A stretch of 64,000 nucleotides of DNA from Chloroflexi bacterium GWB2_54_36 (GTDB lineage: Bacteria; Chloroflexota; Anaerolineae; Anaerolineales; Anaerolineaceae): the NCBI GenBank assembly GCA_001796355.1, contig MGMG01000077.1, forward strand, positions 43,844 to 107,843. Direction: 5' to 3'. Below are positions 1 through 7,905 of the stretch, one piece after another. Numbering within the stretch: the first letter of the stretch is position 1; each line of letters opens with the position of its first letter. The notes below the pieces were generated by a model, which saw only the letters and a list, made by a program, of their open reading frames with translations, had not been told where the DNA came from and made no database searches. The translations under genes and the position numbers were made by a program.

Positions 1-1317
1 TACCTGGTACAACTTGAATTGGTCTCCGCTCAGAAACGGCTTGACCTTTTCCGGTAAGCGCAGCACAGACGTCGGACGGATGGCTTCATGCGCTTCCTGC
101 GCTCCGACCGCCCGCGTGCGGTATTGCGGCGGGATAGGCGGCACAAAATTAGCCCCATAAGTATTTTGCACAAACTCGCGTGCTTCTTTTTGTGCCAGAT
201 CCGACACGTTAGTCGAATCGGTTCGCATGTAGGTGATCAAACCTGTTGCGCCGCCATTGCCAACATCCAGGCCTTCGTAAAGTTGCTGAGCAACTGCCAT
301 CGTCTTGCGGGTGGTAAATCCCAGGCGGCGTGAGGCTTCCTGCTGCAGGGACGAGGTGATGAACGGTGCGGAAGGTTTGCGTTTGCGTTCGCCGCGCTTG
401 ATGCGCACAATTTTGTACGCCGCTTTTTCAAGATCGGGCAAAATGGCGTCAGCATCCGCTTTTTGCGCCAGCGCCGGGTCTTGATCATTGATTTTGACCA
501 GTTTGGCGACAAAGGTCTGGCGGATATGATCGGGTTTGAACTCTGCCCCGATCGTCCAGTACTCGACTGGATTGAAATCCTCGATTTCCCGTTCGCGTTC
601 GACCACCAGCCGCAGCGCAACCGACTGCACCCGACCAGCGGAGAGCCGGCTGCGTACTTTTTCCCACAACAACGGACTCAGGCTGTAGCCTACCAGCCGG
701 TCTAGTACTCGCCGGCCCTGCTGGGCATTAACTAAATCCATGTCGATGTCCCGCGGGTGCGAAAAAGCTTCTTGAATCGCCGGTTGTGTAATCTCGTGAA
801 AAACCACGCGCTTGGTCACAGCCGGGTTAATTTCAGCCGCTTCCAGCAAATGCCAGGCAATCGCTTCCCCTTCGCGATCAGGGTCGGTCGCCAGGAAGAC
901 TTCTTCGGCGGTTTTCACCAGCGCCTTCAACTCCTTGACCACCGGACGTTTTTCGTTGGGAACGCGGTACTTCGGTTGGAAATTGTTTTCCACATCCACG
1001 GAAAGTTCTGACCGCAACAGGTCGCGCACATGTCCAACTGACGCCTTAACCGTGTAACCCTTGCCAAGAAAGCGTCCGACTGTGCGCGCTTTGGCAGGTG
1101 ATTCAACAATGACCAGTTTGCCGTTTCGTTTAGGTTCCCGCTTGACCTTTTCTGGCGGTGTCAATCCATCGTGGGCCGGCGTACGCCCCATGCGGTACAT
1201 TTTAGTGCCGCAGACCGGGCAGATCCCGTGGGTTACTGGGGCCCCGGCTGCATTAAAATCCGCCTTGGCGTTGGAGATTTCTCTTTTGGTTTTGCACTTT
1301 ACACAATAAGCTTCCAA
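1..1317 (-). CDS. topA: DNA topoisomerase I, partial, with N-terminal DUF5679-like zinc ribbon
   Basis: Type IA topoisomerase that relaxes negative supercoils. The reading frame is not in the ORF track because it leaves the window. About 439 N-terminal residues are visible. Residues 4-37 form a four-cysteine ribbon (YCVKCKTKRE ... CPVCGTKM) like stand-alone DUF5679 proteins. A toprim domain follows (LVIVESPAKA at about 68, DPDREGEAIAWH at about 145), and the active-site Tyr lies in GLITYMRTDS at about 363. I chose the TTG start at 1317 because AAGGTGG lies five bases upstream and the product then begins MEAYCVKCK; GTG at 1326 is the alternative. It is the last visible gene of the ffh-to-manC run and starts 10 bases after the manC stop. 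Confidence 0.93.
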   Translation of the reverse strand, partial: MEAYCVKCKTKREISNAKADFNAAGAPVTHGICPVCGTKMYRMGRTPAHDGLTPPEKVKREPKRNGKLVIVESPAKARTVGRFLGKGYTVKASVGHVRDLLRSELSVDVENNFQPKYRVPNEKRPVVKELKALVKTAEEVFLATDPDREGEAIAWHLLEAAEINPAVTKRVVFHEITQPAIQEAFSHPRDIDMDLVNAQQGRRVLDRLVGYSLSPLLWEKVRSRLSAGRVQSVALRLVVEREREIEDFNPVEYWTIGAEFKPDHIRQTFVAKLVKINDQDPALAQKADADAILPDLEKAAYKIVRIKRGERKRKPSAPFITSSLQQEASRRLGFTTRKTMAVAQQLYEGLDVGNGGATGLITYMRTDSTNVSDLAQKEAREFVQNTYGANFVPPIPPQYRTRAVGAQEAHEAIRPTSVLRLPEKVKPFLSGDQFKLYQV

Positions 1318-1327
1318 ATTATCCACC

Positions 1328-2419
1328 TTACAAATAACGAGTTTGACCGGTATCCTTCAACTGCTGCACTGCTTCTTTTACCTTTTGGCTGTCGGATCGC
1401 CGACAAACCAACAGCACATCCTCGGTGTCGATAATTACCAAGTCATCTACTCCAATAGCGGCCACCAATCGATGGGTGCCATCTGAGAGAATTAACGTAT
1501 TGTGCGTGTCGATGATGACATTTGGGTCATTGAGCTGAATATTACCACTGCTGTCAAGGGGCAAGACCTCGAAAAGCGAGTCCCAACTGCCTACATCGTT
1601 CCAACCCAACCCGGCCGCCGGCAGGACAGCTACCCGCTGGGCGCGCTCCATAATACCATAATCAATCGTTTGCGCCTTGATGGTCGGCCACAGAGCTGCA
1701 ACAACCTTGCTTTGCTCCGGTGTGTCCCAGGCCTGGCCAATTTCACGCAGGGTTGAATCCAGTTCCGGCATCAAATGCTCAAACTCCACCAGGATATCGG
1801 AAACCTGCCAGATGAACATACCAGAATTCCAGTCGTGATCTTCATCTGCCAGCATTTTTTGAGCAGCCGCAGCCGTTGGTTTTTCTTTAAACCGCTGCAC
1901 CGAATATACCGCCTGACCTTCGATGTTTTCCAGAATCACGCCGCGCTGGATATAACCATACGCTGTAGCGGGATGGGTTGGAGTGATACCCAGCGTGACC
2001 AGCATGTTTTTTCGCGAGACTTCCGCCGCTATCCGCAGCAATTTTTGAAAATACGGTACATTTTGGATGAAATGGTCGGCTGTTAAAACCACCATTATTG
2101 CCTGCGGATCGCGTTTTTGGAGAACCGTCGCAGCCAACCCGACCACCGAGGCAGTACCGCGCGGCATGGGTTCCAACAGATAATTTTCAGCCGGAATTCC
2201 AGGCACCTGTTTTTGCAGCTCAGCCGCCTGTTCTGTCACAGTAACCACAAGAATACGGTCAGGTGAAAACAACCCGGCCAGGCGGTCACAAGCAATTTGA
2301 AAAAGAGAGCGGTCCGAACCCAGGTTGAGCATCTGTTTGGGCCGGTCAGCCCGGGAAAGCGGCCACAGGCGCGTCCCGCCGCCGCCGGCCATAATGACTG
2401 CATAATAATTATTGTCCAT
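1328..2419 (-). CDS. manC: Mannose-1-phosphate guanylyltransferase
   Basis: Makes GDP-mannose from mannose-1-phosphate and GTP for polysaccharide or glycoprotein synthesis. The nucleotidyltransferase signature MAGGGGTRLWPLSR followed by RPKQ sits at the N-terminus, and VLTADHFI and WNSGMFIW are also present. At 363 residues it is the short monofunctional form, without the C-terminal phosphomannose isomerase cupin of long ManC proteins. The track ORF begins at 2482, but the ATG at 2419 has an AGGGGACC ribosome site and puts the signature at the usual distance from the start. It overlaps the dprA stop by 11 bases, so translation is probably coupled. Confidence 0.9.
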   Translation of the reverse strand: MDNNYYAVIMAGGGGTRLWPLSRADRPKQMLNLGSDRSLFQIACDRLAGLFSPDRILVVTVTEQAAELQKQVPGIPAENYLLEPMPRGTASVVGLAATVLQKRDPQAIMVVLTADHFIQNVPYFQKLLRIAAEVSRKNMLVTLGITPTHPATAYGYIQRGVILENIEGQAVYSVQRFKEKPTAAAAQKMLADEDHDWNSGMFIWQVSDILVEFEHLMPELDSTLREIGQAWDTPEQSKVVAALWPTIKAQTIDYGIMERAQRVAVLPAAGLGWNDVGSWDSLFEVLPLDSSGNIQLNDPNVIIDTHNTLILSDGTHRLVAAIGVDDLVIIDTEDVLLVCRRSDSQKVKEAVQQLKDTGQTRYL

Positions 2420-3533
2420 GGTCCCCTGCATAATATTCTGCCGCTTCATCTCGAATGGCCATATAGGACATGCTGCCGGCATTGCGCACCAGCCCTTTGA
2501 GTTCCATCATCGCCAGGGTCGCCGAAACAACCTCAACCGGCAAGCCGGACAAAAAGCTGATCTCGTCAACCGAAAGTGTACTCTCGGCAATGACTTTAAT
2601 GAGCTGCGTCTCGGTTGCATCCGCTGGAAGAATTTCACGCGCTATTCTGCGCGTATTGACCTGTTCGAGGTTGAGCACCTCCAACAGGTCTTCGGGTTTG
2701 AGGTAAGGCCGCGCCCCATTCTGGATCAACATATTCGTGCCCTTGCTATTGGGCGAGGTGATATTGCCGGGGACTGCCAGCACATCCCGGTTCTGGTCAG
2801 CGGCAAATGAAGCCGTGATCAGCGCGCCGCTGGTCGAGCCTGCTTCGATCACTACCACCGCCAATGACAGCCCGGAGATGATGCGATTGCGCGGCGGGAA
2901 ATTGGTGCTTTCCGGGGCGGTTCCCAAGGGGTAATCGCTGAGGAGCGCACCCGACCTGGCAATGTCTGCCCCGAGGTTCTGGTTTTCAGGAGGATAAACC
3001 CGGTCAAGTCCGCTGCCAAGCACAGCCAGAGTCCGTCCGCCGGCCTGCAAAGCCGCGCGGTGGGCAATGGCATCCACTCCGCGCGCCAGACCGCTCACAA
3101 CCGTGATCCGGTTGCGCGCCAGAAATGCTGCCAATTCCTCGGTGACGCCGCGTCCGTAGGCGGAGACCCGCCGTGTTCCGACGATCGCGACTGCGGCTTC
3201 ATCTTCAGGGATGACTTCACCGCGCTGGTATAGAACGGGCGGCGGCTGGTCGATTTCCTTGAGCATTCGCGGGTAAACTTCGTCGTCCCAGGTAAGCACC
3301 TGAATGCCTTCGGTCTGCATGCGGTTCCAGATTTGCTCCAGGTTGATCTGGCTGCGCACCCGCACGATATTTTCAACAATGCGCTCGCTCAGTCCAAGAC
3401 TATGGAAGCGGCTGATTGGGGCTTCCCAGGCGGCTTGTAAATCCCCGTCGAAGGCATCCAGCAGCGCCCGCATCCGGACGGCACCGATCCCCTTGACAAA
3501 GTTAAATCCGACCCAGTAGGCTTTTGAATCCAT
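2409..3533 (-). CDS. dprA: DNA-processing protein DprA
   Basis: DprA/Smf binds incoming single-stranded DNA and loads RecA during natural transformation. The N-terminus carries a helix-hairpin-helix (VKGIGAVRMRALLDAF). A Rossmann domain follows (VAIVGTRRVSAYGRG, VVSGLARGVDAIAH, GSTSGALITASFA, VLAVPGNI). The C-terminus is a DprA winged helix (STLSVDEISFLSGLPV ... MMELKGLV). The length, 374 residues, is typical. It lies 12 bases after rimM within the ffh operon. No other competence gene is in the window, so its role in uptake here is inferred from the family. Confidence 0.95.
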   Translation of the reverse strand: MDSKAYWVGFNFVKGIGAVRMRALLDAFDGDLQAAWEAPISRFHSLGLSERIVENIVRVRSQINLEQIWNRMQTEGIQVLTWDDEVYPRMLKEIDQPPPVLYQRGEVIPEDEAAVAIVGTRRVSAYGRGVTEELAAFLARNRITVVSGLARGVDAIAHRAALQAGGRTLAVLGSGLDRVYPPENQNLGADIARSGALLSDYPLGTAPESTNFPPRNRIISGLSLAVVVIEAGSTSGALITASFAADQNRDVLAVPGNITSPNSKGTNMLIQNGARPYLKPEDLLEVLNLEQVNTRRIAREILPADATETQLIKVIAESTLSVDEISFLSGLPVEVVSATLAMMELKGLVRNAGSMSYMAIRDEAAEYYAGDHGQ

Positions 3534-3545
3534 CCTGGCGACCTG

Positions 3546-4103
3546 CTACTCCCAATCTGGCGGCGCTACTTTGATGACCCGCTGCTCTAAATTAATCTCC
3601 AGGATAAATTCATCCACCGCCGGGATCAGGATTTCCTTACCGTCCGCCGCTTTAACCACATACACATCGTTGGCGCGGGTTTCGAGGATATCGTCTAAAA
3701 TGCCGATTTCCGATCCGTCTTTGTTGACTACGCGCAATCCAACCACCTGGTGATGATAATATTCCCCTGCAGGCAGGGCTGGAAGTTCTGCCGAAGACAC
3801 ATAAACCAGTTGATTGCGTAAATCAGCCGTTGATTCGGGGTTGTTGTACCCTTCGAATCCGATGATCAACTCTTTGTCCTTGGGCCGCAGGCTGCGGATG
3901 GCCAATGGTCGGTGGCTTTCACCAATCAGCAGCATTTTACCTACCGATAGCCGCTCCGGGAAGTCAGTGTAAACGTCCATGATGACGTCCCCGGATAAGC
4001 CATGTGACCGACGCAGCTTACCGATAACCAAGAAGACAGGCTCGCCGCCTTGTGGCGAGCCTGTCTGGTTATTCTCTGGGTTTGAAGAGCCTGGCAAACC
4101 CAT
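3546..4103 (-). CDS. rimM: Ribosome maturation factor RimM
   Basis: Assists 30S head assembly and binds S19. The RimM N-domain starts at FLVIGKLRRSHGLSGDV and the PRC-barrel follows (YYHHQVVGLRVV ... LIPAVDEFI). Total length is 185 residues. About 25 residues precede the domain (SNPENNQTGSPQGGEPV), and this extension is partly encoded by a perfect 13-bp inverted repeat at 4034-4066. ATG 4103 lies two bases after the khpA stop, and I see no better downstream start. The order rpsP-khpA-rimM is the usual bacterial arrangement. Confidence 0.94.
   Translation of the reverse strand: MGLPGSSNPENNQTGSPQGGEPVFLVIGKLRRSHGLSGDVIMDVYTDFPERLSVGKMLLIGESHRPLAIRSLRPKDKELIIGFEGYNNPESTADLRNQLVYVSSAELPALPAGEYYHHQVVGLRVVNKDGSEIGILDDILETRANDVYVVKAADGKEILIPAVDEFILEINLEQRVIKVAPPDWE
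4034..4066. repeat. 13-bp perfect inverted repeat inside the rimM 5' coding region
   Basis: Arms AGACAGGCTCGCC (4034-4046) and GGCGAGCCTGTCT (4054-4066) are exact reverse complements around a 7-base loop. The element is in frame with rimM and encodes most of its N-terminal extension. It shares the core GAGCCTGTC with the tandem repeat at 9617. Confidence 0.85.
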
Positions 4104-4105
4104 GC

Positions 4106-4342
4106 CTAGCGGGGCTCCAGAACGTCCAGGTTGGCTTGTTTTCCTTCTCTGGCAGCCGCAACACGCAGCAATATGCGCATCGCATTGGCTACCCGCCCGC
4201 TCTTGCCGATTACCCGGCCCATATCTTCTTTGGCAACCGATAGCTCCAGCCGAACTTTACCGCCCAGGCGTTCCTGTTCGACGACAACCTGGGTGGGATC
4301 TTCCACCAAAGATCGGGCGATATATTCGATCAACTCCTTCAC
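4106..4342 (-). CDS. khpA: KH-domain RNA-binding protein KhpA
   Basis: Small RNA-binding protein of the KhpA/YlqC family, which in Gram-positives partners KhpB in small-RNA binding and cell-size control. It is 78 residues long, a single type II KH domain with the GxxG loop visible in GRVIGKSGRVANAMR. It starts with GTG at 4342, five bases after AAAGGAG. It lies between rpsP and rimM, its usual place. No khpB/jag gene is visible in this window. Confidence 0.93.
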   Translation of the reverse strand: MKELIEYIARSLVEDPTQVVVEQERLGGKVRLELSVAKEDMGRVIGKSGRVANAMRILLRVAAAREGKQANLDVLEPR

Positions 4343-4406
4343 GATTTCTCCTTTTTAACCTGACCGGTACACAAACCGGTCTGAATCCAGCAGGTTTACA
4401 GAGGAC

Positions 4407-4745
4407 TTAGTTCGTCTTGGCGTTGACCTTCCGGTTGGCGTAAAACTCTCCTGCTTCCTTGAGGACTGCTTCCGCAGCTTCGCCACCTTTGACGCGCTCG
4501 TACCTTGTGGTCAGACCAACGCTCCTAAAGAGCATGGCGACGGACTCGGACGGCTGTGCGCCGTTGTTCAGCCAGTGGTACACCCGTTCTTCGTTCACCT
4601 GGAAGGTGAAGGGTTCAGTGCGTGGGTTATATGAACCCAGGATTTCGAGGAAGCGCCCATCCCGCGGGCTTTCTTTATCTGCCGCAATAATGCGGTAGCT
4701 GGGTTGACCTTTTAATCCGACGCGGCGTAAACGAATTCGAACCAT
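4407..4745 (-). CDS. rpsP: 30S ribosomal protein S16
   Basis: Small-subunit protein that binds 16S rRNA. The start MVRIRLRRVGLKGQPSYRI and the motif DGRFLEILGSYNPR are diagnostic. The track ORF extends to 4769, but ATG 4745 gives the conserved N-terminus and has AGGAGATAGG upstream. The product is 112 residues and ends in a family-typical variable tail (EFYANRKVNAKTN). It sits between ffh and khpA in one transcription unit. Confidence 0.97.
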   Translation of the reverse strand: MVRIRLRRVGLKGQPSYRIIAADKESPRDGRFLEILGSYNPRTEPFTFQVNEERVYHWLNNGAQPSESVAMLFRSVGLTTRYERVKGGEAAEAVLKEAGEFYANRKVNAKTN

Positions 4746-4861
4746 TTTAAGACCTATCTCCTGTTGCAAATGTGAACTATGCGAATCTTACCATAGGGTT
4801 GGCGTACCGGCGGAAAATATCTTGAGGGACGCTGAAGGAGCGCTTATTTTCCACCAGGGGA

Positions 4862-6184
4862 CTACCCAAACAGGCGTGGCAATCCACGCCCGCCCGTTTT
4901 CTGTAGAGTTTTAAACAATCGTTGTGCATCACGGAATTGCTTGAGCACCCGGTTAACATCCTGAACTTCCGTGCCGGAACCGCGGGCGATCCGGCGGCGG
5001 CGGCTGGCATTGAGTATATCAGGATTCCGGCGTTCTTTCATCGTCATGGAGGATAATATCGCCTCGGTGACTTGTAATGACTTTTCAGCTTCGTCGGGTG
5101 AAACGTTGCGCGCCATTTGCCCCATGCCGCCTGGCAGCATCTCCAGGACTTTGGCAAATGGTCCCATCTTGCGCAATTGCTTCAACTGGCTGGCAAAATC
5201 CTCCAGGCTGAATTGCCCGGACATCATCTTTTCGGCCTGCGCGCGAGCTTCTTTTTCATCCAGCGCCGATTCAGCCTTTTCGATCAATCCCAGCATATCA
5301 CCCATGCCAAGGATGCGCGAAGCCAACCGTCCGGGGTCGTATGCCTCGATGGCATCGATGCCTTCGCCGGTACCGAGGAACTTGATCGGAACCCCGGTGA
5401 CGCTGCGAATGGATATGGCTGCGCCGCCGCGCGAATCGCCGTCCATTTTGGTCATCACCAAGCCGGTCAGCGAAACCGAGTCGCGGAAACCCTCAGCGAT
5501 GTGCAGCGCTTCCTGGCCGATCATCGAATCAACGACCAAAAGGATTTCGTTGGCAGGCACTTTGCGGGTGATGGAACGTAATTCTTCCATCAAGGTATCG
5601 TCCAGCTGCGACCGTCCGGCGGTATCGATAATTAAAGCCGTCACCCCGCCCTTTTGCGCCAGGTCGAAGGCTTTGGCTGCCAGTTCCGGTGGTTTAACCC
5701 CGTCCTGGGTGAAAACCGGTACGCCGATGCGTTCACCCAAGGTTTGCAGTTGCTTGATGGCTGCCGGCCGGTATGGATCGCCAGCGACCAACTCCACCCG
5801 CTCGCCCTGCGACCGCAACTGGGCTGCAATCTTCGCGGCAGCGGTGGTTTTACCAGAGCCTTGGAGGCCAACCATTAGAATGACGTGCGGCTTGGCGCCG
5901 CTCAAGTTCAAGCGGGAAGGTTCACCCAGTGTTTGGATCAATTCCTCGTGCACAATCTTGATCACCTGCTGGGCCGGGTTGAGAGCGCGTGATACTTCAG
6001 CGCCTACGGCGCGTGTTCGTACGCGTGCAACGAAATCCTTGACCACGCTGTAGTGCACATCCGCTTCCAACAGAGCCAGGCGCACCTCGCGCATGGCTAA
6101 ATCCACATCCTGTTCAGAAAGCTTACCGCGCCGTCGCAGTTGCTGGAAAACCTGCTCTAATCGTTGAGTCAGCGATTCAAACAC
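4862..6184 (-). CDS. ffh: Signal recognition particle protein Ffh
   Basis: GTPase of the signal recognition particle; it targets nascent membrane and secreted proteins to FtsY and SecYEG. Domain order is an N-terminal helical bundle, a G domain (GLQGSGKTTAAAKIA at about 109, DTAGRSQLDDTL, TKMDGDSRGGAA) and a methionine-rich M domain (MLPGGMGQMARN, SRRRRIARGSG). Length is 440 residues. The start is GTG at 6184 after AAGGTG. It heads the rpsP-khpA-rimM-dprA-manC-topA run. A 360-residue antisense ORF over this gene is a codon-bias shadow. Confidence 0.97.
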   Translation of the reverse strand: MFESLTQRLEQVFQQLRRRGKLSEQDVDLAMREVRLALLEADVHYSVVKDFVARVRTRAVGAEVSRALNPAQQVIKIVHEELIQTLGEPSRLNLSGAKPHVILMVGLQGSGKTTAAAKIAAQLRSQGERVELVAGDPYRPAAIKQLQTLGERIGVPVFTQDGVKPPELAAKAFDLAQKGGVTALIIDTAGRSQLDDTLMEELRSITRKVPANEILLVVDSMIGQEALHIAEGFRDSVSLTGLVMTKMDGDSRGGAAISIRSVTGVPIKFLGTGEGIDAIEAYDPGRLASRILGMGDMLGLIEKAESALDEKEARAQAEKMMSGQFSLEDFASQLKQLRKMGPFAKVLEMLPGGMGQMARNVSPDEAEKSLQVTEAILSSMTMKERRNPDILNASRRRRIARGSGTEVQDVNRVLKQFRDAQRLFKTLQKTGGRGLPRLFG

Positions 6185-6302
6185 ACGTCACCTTAATGCA
6201 TAAGAAATGGACACCCTTTCCGGGGCGTAACCAGGCCAAATTTTAGCCGGGATTACCCTAGTGGTCAAGGGAAAGGTGATTTTTGATGATAGAGGCTCAG
6301 AG

Positions 6303-6337
6303 TAGGGTGCGTTCGATCTTTGAACGCACCGTTTTTT
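6303..6337 (+). repeat. Palindromic repeat, terminator-like (copy A)
   Basis: Arms GGTGCGTTC and GAACGCACC (9 bp) are followed by GTTTTTT on the plus strand. No plus-strand gene ends upstream, so it is better read as a dispersed repeat. A decayed copy of the same 29-base string lies at 42608-42636. Confidence 0.6.
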
Positions 6338-6471
6338 CTGTTGTTAAGCATTTCGGCCATGCAATTGGTGAGTCGCTCTTTCCGGTTTTTGCGCCCTGTG
6401 GCTGAACACAGCCCTCCCCTGGCACGCCGCTTTCTCTGGTTAAACTTTTCCTCTATCAACAGGCATCGGTA

Positions 6472-6493
6472 GGGGCGGCTCGCGAGCCGCCCC
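6472..6493. repeat. 22-bp perfect GC palindrome
   Basis: GGGGCGGCTCG is followed directly by its reverse complement, and GTA precedes it. The same GTAGGGGCG entry string occurs at the rnpB 3' hairpin (51070), which suggests a shared repeat family. Confidence 0.7.
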
Positions 6494-6499
6494 TTGTAG

Positions 6500-6536
6500 C
6501 GCAAACTTTAGTTTGCGTGGCGAACTAAAGTTCGCC
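6500..6536. repeat. Pair of adjacent 8-bp hairpins (AACTTTAGTT type)
   Basis: CGCAAACT-TT-AGTTTGCG (6500-6517) and GGCGAACT-AA-AGTTCGCC (6519-6536) are two perfect hairpins one base apart, followed by CTAC. A diverged copy of the second lies at 42693-42715. Confidence 0.7.
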
Positions 6537-6854
6537 CTACATGCGCTAAAGCATTGAAGTAGAGTGTGTTCAAATAACCATGGCCTTGATGTCTCCCCTG
6601 AAGACGCAGTTTCAGGGTGAGGTGGTGCCCTGCCCACAGGACACTCTGATCGCGCCGGTCTCCGCCCGCAGGGCGCTCTGTGAGCGACCGCGCGCGCAGA
6701 CTGACCGAAGGTCTCCCCTTTGCGGATCGTACCTGTGTCTCCCCTGAAAACGTCGGTTTTCGGGGGGTTTGAACGTAACTTTTAGTCTCTTTCCGTGTTT
6801 GACAGCTTGAGCATTATTCTGCAAAATCCCCGCACTCGCCCCCAGGAGGTTTTC

Positions 6855-7712
6855 ATGTCCAAGGTTGCCATCGTTACAGACAGCACGGCCAATCTTTCCG
6901 AGGATGCAATTGCAAGCAATGGAATTACGTCCATCCCCCTGCAATTAATCTGGGGCGAGGATACATACCGCGATGGCCTTGACATAACGCCGCTTGAGTT
7001 TTACACCCGGTTGAAGTCCGCCAAGGTCATGCCCACCAGTTCCCAGCCCTCGCCGGCTGCTTTCCACAGCGTTTATACAGACCTGCTCGACCAGGGCTTC
7101 GACATCCTGAGCATTCATATCTCAGCCAAACTCTCGGGTACGCTCGATTCAGCCATTCAGGCGAAAAACATGATCGGGTCAGACCGCATAGCGTTGGTCG
7201 ATTCAAAAAGCACATCCATGGCGCTGGGTTTTTTGACGCTGCTCGCCGCGCGAGCTGCCAAAGACGGGGCCTCATTTGCTGAATGCCGTCAGTTTGCCGA
7301 AAAAGCAGTCGATCATACCGGCGTGTACTTCGTCGTCAGTACATTGGAATTCCTGCGCCGCGGCGGACGCATCGGCGGCGCGGCTGCCTTCCTTGGCACC
7401 GCGCTGAATCTCAAGCCCATTCTCATGCTGCACGGTGGACGAGTGGAACCGAAAGAAAAAGTACGTACCATGAGCAAAGCGCTGGATCGAGTCGCGGATA
7501 TCCTGGTGGAAAAGGTTGGCGACCAGAAACCCTTGCACCTATCAGTGCTGCATGCTAACGCGCCAATCGAAGCGGAACAACTCTTAAAAAAGGCGCAGGA
7601 CCGCCTGCCAAACGGCATCATTCAGGAATCCGTCGTGACGCCTGTCAGCCCGGTCATTGGAACACACACCGGCCCCGGCACCGTCGGGTTTGCTTATCTG
7701 GCCGGAATGTAA
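6855..7712 (+). CDS. DegV family fatty-acid-binding protein
   Basis: DegV/FakB-type proteins bind a fatty acid and present it to the kinase FakA. Family motifs are VAIVTDSTANLS at the N-terminus, MPTSSQPSPAAF, SGTLDSAIQAK, the middle EFLRRGGRIGG and the C-terminal GTHTGPGTVGFAY. Length is 285 residues. The start ATG 6855 has AGGAGGT five bases upstream; the longer track ORF from 6795 has no support. The gene is monocistronic, ending in a clear terminator at 7738. No fakA homologue is visible nearby, so the lipid-kinase link comes from the family only. Confidence 0.93.
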   Translation: MSKVAIVTDSTANLSEDAIASNGITSIPLQLIWGEDTYRDGLDITPLEFYTRLKSAKVMPTSSQPSPAAFHSVYTDLLDQGFDILSIHISAKLSGTLDSAIQAKNMIGSDRIALVDSKSTSMALGFLTLLAARAAKDGASFAECRQFAEKAVDHTGVYFVVSTLEFLRRGGRIGGAAAFLGTALNLKPILMLHGGRVEPKEKVRTMSKALDRVADILVEKVGDQKPLHLSVLHANAPIEAEQLLKKAQDRLPNGIIQESVVTPVSPVIGTHTGPGTVGFAYLAGM

Positions 7713-7737
7713 CGCCAGACAACAATTTACTGGCCGT

Positions 7738-7770
7738 CCCCTGCTCCGTTATCACGAGCAGGGGATTTTT
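7738..7770 (+). terminator. Rho-independent terminator of the DegV gene
   Basis: Arms CCCCTGCTC and GAGCAGGGG (9 bp, 9-base loop) are followed by ATTTTT, 26 bases after the DegV stop. Confidence 0.85.
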
Positions 7771-7845
7771 ATGTCGTAATCCTTCCTCATCTTGGCTGAT
7801 ACAATTCCTGTTTCCATGGAAAGGGGTCGCAACTTGGCCAGATTT

Positions 7846-7854
7846 TGCTACAAT
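7846..7854 (+). promoter_or_regulatory. Extended -10 promoter for the DUF1015 gene
   Basis: TGCTACAAT matches the extended -10 form (TG, one base, then TACAAT). No good -35 lies 17 bases upstream. It is about 50 bases before the chosen start at 7906. Confidence 0.55.
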
Positions 7855-7905
7855 AGCTCTGGTCAAACCTCTCATCCATTTTTCATCCCGCCGGAGCGTG
7901 ATTCC

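Larger units (their letters stand above)
6185..6854. other. Gene-free region with clustered small palindromes
   Basis: Divergent region between ffh (minus) and the DegV gene (plus). It holds a hairpin with T-run at 6306-6337, a 22-bp perfect palindrome at 6472-6493, and two adjacent hairpins at 6500-6517 and 6519-6536. The string GTCTCCCCTGAA(G/A)ACG appears twice (near 6591 and 6737). The track ORFs here translate these repeats and resemble no protein I know. The promoters for the flanking genes must lie here, but no strong -35/-10 pair stands out. Confidence 0.7.

Noticed and set aside
4971-6053. 360-residue plus-strand ORF
   Set aside because: Antisense to ffh; no ribosome site, low-complexity Ser/Arg-rich product typical of a codon-bias shadow.
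6265-6944. Several ORFs between ffh and the DegV gene
   Set aside because: They translate palindromic repeats, lack ribosome sites and resemble nothing known.
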